DNA of 64,000 nt from Cellvibrio sp. pealriver. GTDB lineage: Bacteria > Pseudomonadota > Gammaproteobacteria > Pseudomonadales > Cellvibrionaceae. Made by a program: the position numbers and the translations under genes. Below are positions 26,790-35,524 of this stretch, piece after piece (positions within the stretch are counted from its first letter, which is position 1; each line of letters starts with the position of its first letter). The stretch covers positions 2,803,395 to 2,867,394 of the forward strand of contig NZ_KQ236688.1 of assembly GCF_001183545.1 (NCBI RefSeq), in the 5' to 3' direction. Below the pieces are notes generated by a model that ran no database searches, was not told the DNA's origin, and was given only the letters and a program-made list of their open reading frames with translations.

Positions 26790-27040
26790 ATCACACAGAT
26801 AACGCAACACTGGTTACCGGAAAACCTTCTGCTGTAGCCCTACTCCTCAAGGTGCAATAGGGTGTTTCACTTAAATCTAGTTGAAGACTAGCTGATTAAT
26901 TATTTCAATCCAGCAATTTAAAAACCAAAAGTAAATAAAGAAAAAACTTACGATAATAATTAGCGATATAGAAAAGAATAAAGCGACAACAGAATGGGAG
27001 GTGCACAAGGAGTCATAAAACGAGATAAAAAATAGACATA
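26790..27040. other. AT-rich intergenic stretch, no gene seen
   Basis: Between the operators of receptor 2 and the terminator of the alpha-glucosidase. It is AT-rich with no plausible reading frame, tRNA or repeat that I can recognise. The receptor promoter may extend into it. Confidence 0.5.
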
Positions 27041-27066
27041 AAAAAAGAGGGCATTAAGCCCTCTTG
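27041..27066 (-). terminator. terminator after the alpha-glucosidase
   Basis: Stem AGAGGGC / GCCCTCT (27046-27052 / 27058-27064) with a five-base loop and a T run on the minus strand. It lies about 150 bases after the alpha-glucosidase stop; the bases between hold no gene that I can support. Confidence 0.88.
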
Positions 27067-27211
27067 CAAGCGAGACCAATAACAAAGGGAAAAGCAACTA
27101 ACGAGAAAAAACTTAACGGAAAAACAATTGCTCACATTAACTACAGAAAACACGAGCAACAAAAAACAGCATCGAATAATGGCAACACAACACTGTGTGC
27201 TACCACAAAAA

Positions 27212-28834
27212 TTACATCACACGCGCAATAACCGTTCCGTATGCAGGCACAGAAATGGTACCCAGATTGCCAGTTACCGAGCCAAAACCATGACCGGTAA
27301 TTTCATCCAGCTGATAATTCGTGCCAAGTGAAACAACCTGTTCAACATCCGAGAAACTAAACGCACACAACAGCGCATCATTGCCATGACGGCGAATAAA
27401 CACCAAATAGTCCTGCGCATCTGCTACAAATTCAATATCACCCAAACGCAATGCAGGCTGCTGTTTGCGCCAGTGCATAAAGGTGCGATACGCATTGAGT
27501 ATGGAAGCGGAATCATCTTCCTGCAAACTCACCGCTTTTGACTTATGATCTGCCGAGACGGGCAACCAGGTGTTGGTTTGCGAAAAGCCTGCGCGCTCAT
27601 GGGTGTGATCCCATGGCATGGGCGTACGGCAACCGTCGCGGCCTTTAAAGCGCGGCCAAAACGTAATGCCGTAAGGGTCTTGCAATTCATGCTGCTGAAT
27701 TTCTGCCTCAGTCAACCCCAACTCTTCGCCTTGATAAGCGCAGACACTACCGCGCAGCGAGAGCAACATCGCATTCAATGTTTTGGCTAATTGCGGCGAC
27801 TGTTTTTTACCGCCCCAGCGCGACATCACACGTACAACGTCGTGGTTGCCGATGGACCAGCATGGCCAGCCTTCCAGCAAATTCTTTTCCAGCGTTTCTA
27901 CCGTTTCGCGGATATAAGAGCCTGACAGCTGATCGACCAGCAACTCAAAACTGTACGCCATGTGCAAACGCGAATTACCTGCGGTGTATTCCGCCATGGT
28001 TTTCAATGAATCTTCCGAGGCAATTTCACCCAAGGTTACAGTGCCGGGGTAGCGATCCATTAATGTGCGTAACGATTCCAAAAACTGCAGGTTTTCCGGA
28101 CGATCGCAATCAAACACATGACGCTGGAACGCATAAGGGTTATCTTCGCGGAAGCCGCGCCCTCTGCGCTCTTCAATCGGCTTGGCGGGATTGTCCCGCA
28201 GCAATTTATCGTGATAGCAAAAAATAATTGCATCCAAGCGCAAACCATCAACACCGCGCTTTAACCAGAACTCAACCTCTTCCAGAATTTGTGCGCGCAC
28301 AGCATCGCAGTGATAATTCAGATCCGGCTGGGATTTTAAAAAGTTGTGCAAATAATATTGGCAGCGACGCGGCTCCCATTCCCATGCCGAGCCACCAAAA
28401 ATAGCCAGCCAATTATTCGGGGGGGTGCCATCGGGTTTGGGGTCAGCCCATACATACCAATCGGCCTTGGGGTTATCGCGCGATTCACGGCTCTCGGCAA
28501 ACCAGGCGTGCTGGTCAGAAGTATGGCTAAGCACCTGGTCGATAATAATTTTGATGCCGCGCGCATGGGCTTTGGCAATCAACTCATCAAAATCGGCAAG
28601 GGTGCCAAAAATAGGATCGATATCGCGATAGTCACTGATGTCGTAACCGAAATCTTTCATCGGCGATTTAAAAAATGGCGACACCCAAATGGCATCCACG
28701 CCGAGGCTCGCGATGTAATCGAGCTTGCTGATAATACCGGGAATATCACCTATGCCGTCGTTGTTGGCGTCCATCAAACTGCGTGGGTATACCTGATACA
28801 CCACCGCACCACGCCACCAGGGAGTTGTTGTCAT
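27212..28834 (-). CDS. cytoplasmic GH13 alpha-glucosidase
   Basis: Releases glucose from maltose and short maltooligosaccharides. The 540 residues have no signal peptide, placing the enzyme in the cytoplasm. Conserved features: WWRGAVVYQVYPRSL start, GDIPGIISKLDYIASLGVDAIW, IIIDQVLSHTSD (region I), Asp201 (GLRLDAIIF), Glu270 (TLGEIASED), Asp332 (IGNHDVVR) and the GCRTPMPW motif common in alpha-glucosidases of this subfamily (GH13_23-like). It is divergent from the glucoamylase gene; four LacI-type operators lie between them. Confidence 0.93.
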   Translation of the reverse strand: MTTTPWWRGAVVYQVYPRSLMDANNDGIGDIPGIISKLDYIASLGVDAIWVSPFFKSPMKDFGYDISDYRDIDPIFGTLADFDELIAKAHARGIKIIIDQVLSHTSDQHAWFAESRESRDNPKADWYVWADPKPDGTPPNNWLAIFGGSAWEWEPRRCQYYLHNFLKSQPDLNYHCDAVRAQILEEVEFWLKRGVDGLRLDAIIFCYHDKLLRDNPAKPIEERRGRGFREDNPYAFQRHVFDCDRPENLQFLESLRTLMDRYPGTVTLGEIASEDSLKTMAEYTAGNSRLHMAYSFELLVDQLSGSYIRETVETLEKNLLEGWPCWSIGNHDVVRVMSRWGGKKQSPQLAKTLNAMLLSLRGSVCAYQGEELGLTEAEIQQHELQDPYGITFWPRFKGRDGCRTPMPWDHTHERAGFSQTNTWLPVSADHKSKAVSLQEDDSASILNAYRTFMHWRKQQPALRLGDIEFVADAQDYLVFIRRHGNDALLCAFSFSDVEQVVSLGTNYQLDEITGHGFGSVTGNLGTISVPAYGTVIARVM

Positions 28835-28955
28835 TTGCGTGAATCTCTTGTTATTTCTTTTCTTCAGACATCATTTATTGCTTGGACCGCCCAAGGCCAA
28901 TAGTCTGAATTGCGTATGCCAAACATACGCGAGCCGTTTTTTTTCGCCAAGTGAC

Positions 28956-29100
28956 TACATACGTATGCAAGTCGGCAAGTGGCAGTTTGCGCCTGAAAAA
29001 TTCATAGAATACGTATTCATAACCCGCGAAAAATTTCATACAACCCAAAAAAAGCGGGCTACTCTCAAATGCATACGTATGCAGCTTGAATACGTATGCA
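28956..29100. promoter_or_regulatory. four LacI-family operators in the glucosidase/glucoamylase divergent promoter
   Basis: TACATACGTATGCA (28956-28969), AGAATACGTATTCA (29006-29019), TGCATACGTATGCA (29070-29083, a perfect 14-bp palindrome) and TGAATACGTATGCA (29087-29100). CG centres are 50, 64 and 17 bp apart. The densest operator array in the window lies in the 480-base gap between the alpha-glucosidase and the glucoamylase, so one repressor can control both directions. Nothing else coding is seen in this gap. Confidence 0.87.
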
Positions 29101-29314
29101 CGCCCTTGAGTTGATTCTAGCCAACGCCTATGGTGTCGAAATAGTCATTTCTGCTATGACAGGCAAGGCTTATAGCCGGGCGAACATAACAATGCAGTAA
29201 ATGCTTCAATTCGAATAAACACCGGATTTTTAATTGGTACTTCCATTTACACACCGATCTACATATCGATCGACAAGAATCATCCAACAAGAGCAATTTA
29301 AAGAGAGTGTTGTC

Positions 29315-31726
29315 ATGAATAATATGAAAAAAAATCTTCTCGCTGTATTTATTGGAAGCAGCCTGTTGTTGTCCGGCTGCTCAGACAAACCAGCATCCAC
29401 TGACAACACCAGCACAGTGGCCGTTGCACCAGGCGCGCCGGGAAAAAGTGCGGTATGGGCCTATGCGGGCAAAACCGGAATAGGTACCTCCTACGAGGCA
29501 TACACTAACGGCGGCTATAGCGACACAGGTGCAAGCGGCACCATTTCCAAAGTCTGGTTCTCTATTGCGCAGGGCGTACTTACTGAAACCATGTTTGGTT
29601 TGATTCACGAAGCGCAATTACAAGAGCTGCAATTTTTTATCAAAGGCAGTGACTTTTTGGATGAAGAAAAGAAAGACACTGTTTCCAGCACACACTATCT
29701 CACCACCGATGCGCAAGGCCGCCCGCAATCGCTCGCATACAAAATTGTGAATAAAGATAAAGACGGAAAATACGAAATTGAAAAACATTTTTTCACCGAT
29801 CCTGATTCACAAACATTGATGATGCGCGTCATCGTGCGCGCACAAAATGACGATGTCACCGCTTACCTCTACGCTAACCCGGCGGTTGCCAACACCGGCA
29901 GTAACGACAGTGCAATCTATTCCAATGGTGCATGGACAACTACCGACGGTAACACCAGCATGTCACTCAAAACCAATGCACAAGTCGCACAAAGCACTGT
30001 CGGTTTTGAAGGTGTATCCGATGGACTTGATGATCTAAAAAATAACGGCGCACTCAGCAAACTCTATACCTCCACCGGCGATACCAAAGGCAATGTGGCC
30101 TTCACGCTGGAATTACCTGCCGTGAAAAAAGGTGAAACCGCGCAGTGGGATTTTGTATTGGGCTTCGGTAAAAATGAAACGGAGAGTATCGCCGCTGTAG
30201 AAAAAACCTTAACAACGGGTTACGACAAAGTGCTCGCCCATTACAACGGCGATGGCGATGCAATTGGCTGGCAAGATTTTTTACAAAAATTACCCGCACT
30301 GGAAACCTTATCGGCCACCGCTACTGACGGCGGGAAATTGCTTTACACCAGCGCCATGGTATTAAAAGCACAGGAAGATAAAACCCACGCAGGCGCATTC
30401 ATCGCATCGCTCTCCAACCCTTGGGGCGACACCAAACCGGCAGAGCAATCAGCCACCGGTTATAAAGCGGTATGGCCGCGCGATTTTTATCAAGTTGCAA
30501 TGGCCATGCTGGCACTGGGTGATACTGAATCACCGCGCATCGCGTTTGAATATTTGCAGCAAGTACAAGCGAGCGACAAGATTGCAGGCTACACCGGAAC
30601 ACCCGGTTGGTTCTTGCAAAAAACCCACGTTGATGGCGAACCTGAATGGGTAGGCGTGCAGCTTGACCAAACCGGTATGCCATTAATGCTCGGCTGGCGT
30701 TTGTGGAAAGAAGGTATTCTTAGCGATGCAGAGATTGCTGACTGGTACAAAAAAATGCTCAAGCCCGCGGCCGATTTTTTAGTGGATGGCGGCGCGGTAA
30801 AAATTATGTGGAACGACACTACCATCAAACCACCTTACACACAGCAAGAGCGCTGGGAAGAGCAGCAGGGTTATTCACCATCAACTACCGCAGCTGTTAT
30901 CGCAGGATTGGTGTCTGCTTCTGACATAGCAGCACAAGCAGGTGATACCGAAAGCGCTACAAAATATGCGGCAGCCGCCGATAAATATGCGAGCGAATTG
31001 GAAGCGCGGACTTACACTACATCCGGCTCACTCACCGGTGACTTGGGCAACGGCAATTATTATTTGCGCATCAACGCCAACGACGATCCTAATGACAAAG
31101 GCGCACTTGACACACGCAATGCGCAAGTGATCAGCGATGAATCGCAAGTGATTGACGGTGGCTTTTTAGAATTGGTGCGTTACGGTGTACGCGCCGCAAA
31201 TGACAAGCACATCCTTGAAACCATTCCGGAGTACGACAACCAACAACTGCCTGATTTGCTGCGTCTTAAATACGAATTCACCTTCCCGGGTGTTGAAGGC
31301 AAATTCCCCGGATGGCGTCGCTATGGTATTGATGGCTATGGCGAAGATTTGCAAACCGGTTTTGGTTATGTGGAAGCCAACAACTCCAGCGAGGGGCGCG
31401 GAAGGGTATGGCCGTTCTTTACCGGTGAGCGCGGCCACTATGAATTGCAATTGGCCAAAACCAATAACAGCATCGATATGGAAAAATTGCGCAATACTTA
31501 TGTAAAAGCGATGGAGCTGTTTGCCAACGAGGGCATGATGCTGCCCGAACAAGTGTGGGATGGCGTTGGCAACAATGATGCCTATAACTACGCATTGGGT
31601 GAAGGCACCAACGGCGCGACACCACTGGCATGGACACACGCGGAATACGTGAAATTATTGCGCAGCTACAGCGATGGAAAAGTGTGGGACAGAAACGCAA
31701 GCACTGAAGCGCGCTATGTGAAGTAA
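29315..31726 (+). CDS. GH15 glucoamylase lipoprotein
   Basis: Glucan 1,4-alpha-glucosidase that removes glucose from chain ends. The 803-residue protein starts MNNMKKNLLAVFIGSSLLLS with lipobox LSGC, so it is a lipoprotein. An N-terminal super-beta-sandwich domain is followed by the (alpha/alpha)6 barrel. Family motifs: WPRDFYQVAMAML, VQLDQTGMPLMLGWRLW, general acid at Glu515/Glu516 (WEEQQGYSPST) and general base Glu745 (LPEQVWDG). ATG 29315 is chosen because AGAGAG lies 7 bases before it and the signal peptide begins there; the open frame extends to 29234. It faces four operators upstream. Confidence 0.94.
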   Translation: MNNMKKNLLAVFIGSSLLLSGCSDKPASTDNTSTVAVAPGAPGKSAVWAYAGKTGIGTSYEAYTNGGYSDTGASGTISKVWFSIAQGVLTETMFGLIHEAQLQELQFFIKGSDFLDEEKKDTVSSTHYLTTDAQGRPQSLAYKIVNKDKDGKYEIEKHFFTDPDSQTLMMRVIVRAQNDDVTAYLYANPAVANTGSNDSAIYSNGAWTTTDGNTSMSLKTNAQVAQSTVGFEGVSDGLDDLKNNGALSKLYTSTGDTKGNVAFTLELPAVKKGETAQWDFVLGFGKNETESIAAVEKTLTTGYDKVLAHYNGDGDAIGWQDFLQKLPALETLSATATDGGKLLYTSAMVLKAQEDKTHAGAFIASLSNPWGDTKPAEQSATGYKAVWPRDFYQVAMAMLALGDTESPRIAFEYLQQVQASDKIAGYTGTPGWFLQKTHVDGEPEWVGVQLDQTGMPLMLGWRLWKEGILSDAEIADWYKKMLKPAADFLVDGGAVKIMWNDTTIKPPYTQQERWEEQQGYSPSTTAAVIAGLVSASDIAAQAGDTESATKYAAAADKYASELEARTYTTSGSLTGDLGNGNYYLRINANDDPNDKGALDTRNAQVISDESQVIDGGFLELVRYGVRAANDKHILETIPEYDNQQLPDLLRLKYEFTFPGVEGKFPGWRRYGIDGYGEDLQTGFGYVEANNSSEGRGRVWPFFTGERGHYELQLAKTNNSIDMEKLRNTYVKAMELFANEGMMLPEQVWDGVGNNDAYNYALGEGTNGATPLAWTHAEYVKLLRSYSDGKVWDRNASTEARYVK

Positions 31727-31764
31727 TCGGCCTCGCTCTTTGGCAAGTGCTATACATCAAGCAT

Positions 31765-31795
31765 CCCGTTTTCAATTATTTTGAAAACGGGTTTT
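31765..31795 (+). terminator. terminator after glucoamylase
   Basis: Perfect 11-bp stem CCCGTTTTCAA / TTGAAAACGGG (31765-31775 / 31781-31791) with a five-base loop and TTTT. It separates the glucoamylase from the MFS gene, which begins 150 bases later. Confidence 0.9.
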
Positions 31796-31945
31796 GCGTT
31801 TAAACACAGCGAGCATTTCGTCCACAATCAACAACACCAAAAGATCAATAAAACAAAAAGATTCACTGAAGCAAATGATGAATTAAAAAAATCACGATAA
31901 GAAAATAAACCTTACCGATAACAACGCTAACAAAGGCGCTACACG

Positions 31946-33409
31946 ATGAAACAACCCACACTCCCCTTCTGGCAAGTCTGGAATGTCAGTTTTGGTTTTT
32001 TAGGGGTACAACTCGGATTTGCATTGCAAAATGCCAACGTCAGCCGTGTGCTGTCGGATTTAGGCGCAGACCTGCATTCACTTTCACTCTTCTGGCTCGC
32101 TGCGCCCATTATGGGTTTGTTAGTGCAGCCAATTGTCGGTGCCGCATCTGACCGCACCTGGAACCGCGTCGGCCGCCGCCGCCCTTACATCCTTGGCGGT
32201 GCGATTGCCGCTGCTATCGGCATGTTGCTGATGCCCAACGCATCGCTATTCGTCGCATTTATGGCACCTATGTTATTTGGTGGAATGATGCTGGCGTTAA
32301 TGGACGGTGCATTTAATGTGACCATGCAGCCGTTCCGCGCACTGGTTGCCGATATGGTGCCCGATGAACAACGCACACTCGGCTACTCCATCCAGGCGCT
32401 GCTGATTAATATCGGCGCTGTAATCGGCTCTATATTGCCGTTTGTGCTCACCAATCTGATCGGGCTGGAGAATACAGCACCTAAAGGTGAAGTCGCTCCT
32501 ACGGTGACCTGGGCGTTTTATATCGGTGCCAGTGCATTATTCCTCACCGTACTCTGGACAGTCATTCGCACCAAAGAATATGCCCCCGCTGATTACAATC
32601 GCTACAAAGGGTTAACGGCTGCAGCACCGGCAGAAAAAAAATCTATTGCGCAACGCTTGGGAAATTTCTGGCAATTATTTATCAATATGCCCAAGACCAT
32701 GCGCCAGCTCGCCGTGGTGCAATTTTTTTCCTGGTTCTCGCTGTTCATTATGTGGGTTTACACCACACCAGCCATCACCCAACATATTTGGGGCATAGAA
32801 GCCAAATGGTTTGATGCCGATTATTTGCATTCACTCGATACCATCCCGCCGGAAATTGCCGCCGCAAAAGGCGCAGCAGGCGACTGGGTGGGGATTATTT
32901 TCGCCGCCTATTCGCTCTTTGCCGCACTCTTTTCGATTGTACTGACACGCATCGCCAATCGTTTTGGCCGCAAGCTCACCTACTCGCTCTCACTACTCGC
33001 GGGTGGTTTGGGTTACATGAGTTTTATTCTGTTTCAAAACCCGGAAGTGGTGCATGTGAATTTGTGGCTGACGCAAGTAGATGTACCCAAAGGCGCGCTG
33101 GAATTATTAATCCCGATGATCGGTATCGGCATTGCCTGGGCTGCAATTCTCGCTATGCCTTACGCGATTCTTGCAGGCTCACTACCGGCGGATAAAACCG
33201 GCGTTTACATGGGCATTTTCAACTTCACGATCGCCGCCCCGCAAATTGTCTCTGGCTTGATTGCAGGGCAAATTTTGAAATACGTTTTCCACAACGAAGC
33301 CATTTATATTTTGGTGCTCGCTGGCGTGTGCATGATACTCGGCGCAATCTCTGTATATTTCGTAAAAGACGCTGAAACAAAAACCGAGTTGACCCCGCAG
33401 GGGCATTGA
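31946..33409 (+). CDS. MFS sugar/proton symporter (SLC45/GPH-like, maltose candidate)
   Basis: A 487-residue inner-membrane transporter with about 12 membrane helices. It begins FWQVWNVSFGFLGVQLGFALQNANVSRV, then has the MFS loop signature SDRTWNRVGRRRPYILGG and NRFGRKLTYSLSLLAGG between later helices. This family includes plant-type sucrose symporters and bacterial maltose transporters beside alpha-glucosidases. In this locus the likely role is moving maltose or glucose into the cytoplasm, where the GH13 alpha-glucosidase acts. No TACGTA operator was seen in its 219-base upstream gap. Confidence 0.88.
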   Translation: MKQPTLPFWQVWNVSFGFLGVQLGFALQNANVSRVLSDLGADLHSLSLFWLAAPIMGLLVQPIVGAASDRTWNRVGRRRPYILGGAIAAAIGMLLMPNASLFVAFMAPMLFGGMMLALMDGAFNVTMQPFRALVADMVPDEQRTLGYSIQALLINIGAVIGSILPFVLTNLIGLENTAPKGEVAPTVTWAFYIGASALFLTVLWTVIRTKEYAPADYNRYKGLTAAAPAEKKSIAQRLGNFWQLFINMPKTMRQLAVVQFFSWFSLFIMWVYTTPAITQHIWGIEAKWFDADYLHSLDTIPPEIAAAKGAAGDWVGIIFAAYSLFAALFSIVLTRIANRFGRKLTYSLSLLAGGLGYMSFILFQNPEVVHVNLWLTQVDVPKGALELLIPMIGIGIAWAAILAMPYAILAGSLPADKTGVYMGIFNFTIAAPQIVSGLIAGQILKYVFHNEAIYILVLAGVCMILGAISVYFVKDAETKTELTPQGH

Positions 33410-33424
33410 TATTTTGAAGTTCAA

Positions 33425-33460
33425 AAAAAGGTCTGCCAATTTTTATTGACAGACCTTTTT
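33425..33460. terminator. bidirectional terminator between the MFS gene and the membrane-protein gene
   Basis: Stem AAAAAGGTCTG / CAGACCTTTTT (33425-33435 / 33450-33460). It works for both convergent genes. Confidence 0.92.
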
Positions 33461-33487
33461 ACAGCATTAATAAACAACCGTACTCTG

Positions 33488-34330
33488 TCAAATCGATATA
33501 GGGCATTGAATTATTGCTTTTCCATTTTCAGCAGTTTTTACATAATCTATTGTCATTACATTAAAGATAATTTCATATTCATCCAGCCTATCCTTCCAGT
33601 ATTTCTGCAACGCAACAGAGGGAAGTAACTCATTCATTTCTTCAAGAGTTGCATTGAACACGTAATTCAATTTAGATAGTTTTATTATGTGCCCAATGAC
33701 ACCAGCAGATAATTTTTTATATTCCAAACTCAATTGAAAATTGAGTTTATCTCTATTTTCAGGACTTTCCGTAGCGAGAAAAATTGCTAAATTTGCAATT
33801 GAGTTTCGCCCTGGGTTTCTTCTACTAACCGAGCTTTCAACCAAACCATTTATAGCCACCCAAAACTCATCTGAGAATTCAATAGCATTCAGATACAATG
33901 ATTTTTCAAACTCCTCAATCTGCCTGTCCGCAGCCGATTCCAATAGTTTTAATTTATGTTCTTTATCTGCAAATACATTCTGATTAGCAAGCAAACTATT
34001 CGACGCTATTAATTCTCGCCTAGTTAAATTCAGCTCCTTTCTAGTTTCCATTAATGTTTGTCGCTGAATGGTTATCGTCCACATAACCAATCCCAATGTG
34101 CATATTCCAACCAAGGGATTTACCAACCCACCAATAAAATCACCAAATTGCCCAAACTGTTCAGGCCCACCCCAATTATTATTTTCAACTAGTGGCGAGG
34201 TTAAATAAAAATACATCATTACAATTAGAACAATCGTTATTAATATAAAAATCACTGAAAAATCAAACACCAACGATCTAGGCTTTTCTTCATCACCAGA
34301 GTCAATATCCAAATCGCTTTTATCCGACAT
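33488..34330 (-). CDS. AT-rich two-helix membrane protein, possible PutAbiC-like phage-defence family
   Basis: A 280-residue protein. It has an acidic N-terminus, a first membrane helix (FSVIFILITIVLIVMMYFYL), the motif GQFGDFIGGLVNPL leading into a second helix (VGICTLGLVMWTITIQ), then a long helical cytoplasmic region (TLMETRKELNLTRRELIASN) and a C-terminal domain I do not recognise. The GDFxGGxxNP turn between two helices followed by TRxEL resembles the putative abortive-infection family (PF16872); this is from memory and uncertain. Codon use is much more AT-rich than neighbours, suggesting acquisition. GGAG lies 6 bases before ATG 34330. It follows the LacI gene by 42 bases on the same strand. 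Confidence 0.55.
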   Translation of the reverse strand: MSDKSDLDIDSGDEEKPRSLVFDFSVIFILITIVLIVMMYFYLTSPLVENNNWGGPEQFGQFGDFIGGLVNPLVGICTLGLVMWTITIQRQTLMETRKELNLTRRELIASNSLLANQNVFADKEHKLKLLESAADRQIEEFEKSLYLNAIEFSDEFWVAINGLVESSVSRRNPGRNSIANLAIFLATESPENRDKLNFQLSLEYKKLSAGVIGHIIKLSKLNYVFNATLEEMNELLPSVALQKYWKDRLDEYEIIFNVMTIDYVKTAENGKAIIQCPISI

Positions 34331-34372
34331 AAAAAGCTCCAATCTAGTGCTATACACTTCCCCAATAAAAAA

Positions 34373-35413
34373 CTACTTCTTAACCGGCTTAGCCCCACAC
34401 GAGCCACGCACAATTAATTTTGCGGGCAGCAGCATGGATTCCGGGCGTTCGCCTTCGACGAGCATTAGCAAATTTTCTACTAATAATTCACCGGCGAGTA
34501 AGGTGTCTTGTTGAACAGTGGAGAGGGGTGGATGAGTGTAGGATGCCATGGGAATATCGTCGAAGCCCATGACTGCAACGTCATTGGGAATGTGCATTCC
34601 TGCCTCTTCCAAGGCTTTCATTGCACCGATTGCAATTAAATCGCTCGCGCCAAAAATGGCATCAAAGGGCAACCGGCGCTGCAATAAACTGAGCGTTGCT
34701 TTGTAACCTTCTTCTTCTGAAGTTTCTGCGGCAACTTGCAGTTTTGGATTTATTTCAATTCCCGCTTCTTGCAGTGCTTTGCAAAAGCCGTGATAGCGGT
34801 CTGCAAACTCTGGACTGTGCTCGGAAACATCGCCAAGGAAGGCGATATTTTTCCGTCCGAGCGATAACAGATGTTTTGCAGCGTGATAAGCACTGTTGAA
34901 ATTATCGCAACCGATGGACACACCTGGCTGACCTTCAAGCACTGGCCCCCAAGTAATAAAATGCGCGCCGACTTCAGTGAGGTAGGTGAGTTTTTTTACG
35001 AAGCTTTCGTAATCGCCATAACCTAAAAAGATAATGCCGTCAGCACGGTTAGCGTCTTCATAATCGGCATGCCAGTCTTCGCTGAATTGCTGGAATGAAA
35101 TCAATAAATCAAATCCGCGTTTTGCCGTTGCGCGGGTAATACTGCCTAGCATGGAGAGAAAAAACGGATTGATTAATGAATTGCCTGTGCCATGGTCTTC
35201 GCACAATAACAGCGCAATGGTTTTGGTTTGTTGTGAGCGTAAGCTGCTCGCGTTTTTGTCTACTTTGTAATTGAGCTCGCGCGCAATTTGTTGGACCTTG
35301 AGGCGTGTCTCTTCATTGACCAACGGGCTATTGCGCAGTGCCCTTGAGACAGTGGATTGGGACACGCCTGCGCGGTAGGCAATGTCAAAGGATGTGGGTT
35401 TATCGTCTTTCAC
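34373..35413 (-). CDS. LacI-family transcriptional regulator (maltodextrin regulator candidate)
   Basis: A 346-residue repressor-type protein. The N-terminal helix-turn-helix (SFDIAYRAGVSQSTVSRAL) and hinge helix region (NYKVDKNASSLRSQQTKTI) are typical LacI, followed by a periplasmic-binding-like sugar-sensing domain (GFDDIPMASYTHPPLSTVQQ). It starts with GTG 35413, with GAGGGG 7 bases upstream. It is the only DNA-binding regulator of this type in the window and lies next to a locus with ten CG-centred palindromes of LacI-operator style, so it probably controls them. The effector is likely maltose or a glucose derivative (inference). No such palindrome was seen before its own gene. Confidence 0.9.
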   Translation of the reverse strand: MKDDKPTSFDIAYRAGVSQSTVSRALRNSPLVNEETRLKVQQIARELNYKVDKNASSLRSQQTKTIALLLCEDHGTGNSLINPFFLSMLGSITRATAKRGFDLLISFQQFSEDWHADYEDANRADGIIFLGYGDYESFVKKLTYLTEVGAHFITWGPVLEGQPGVSIGCDNFNSAYHAAKHLLSLGRKNIAFLGDVSEHSPEFADRYHGFCKALQEAGIEINPKLQVAAETSEEEGYKATLSLLQRRLPFDAIFGASDLIAIGAMKALEEAGMHIPNDVAVMGFDDIPMASYTHPPLSTVQQDTLLAGELLVENLLMLVEGERPESMLLPAKLIVRGSCGAKPVKK

Positions 35414-35524
35414 GTTCTATCCCCTCGCTGTACTTGTATTTTTTTGTAATTGTTGTGATGGGGGCGATACTACATCAACCCCCATTTCAGGTACAGCCTA
35501 GCTCAAAAAGGCCAGATCAACCCG

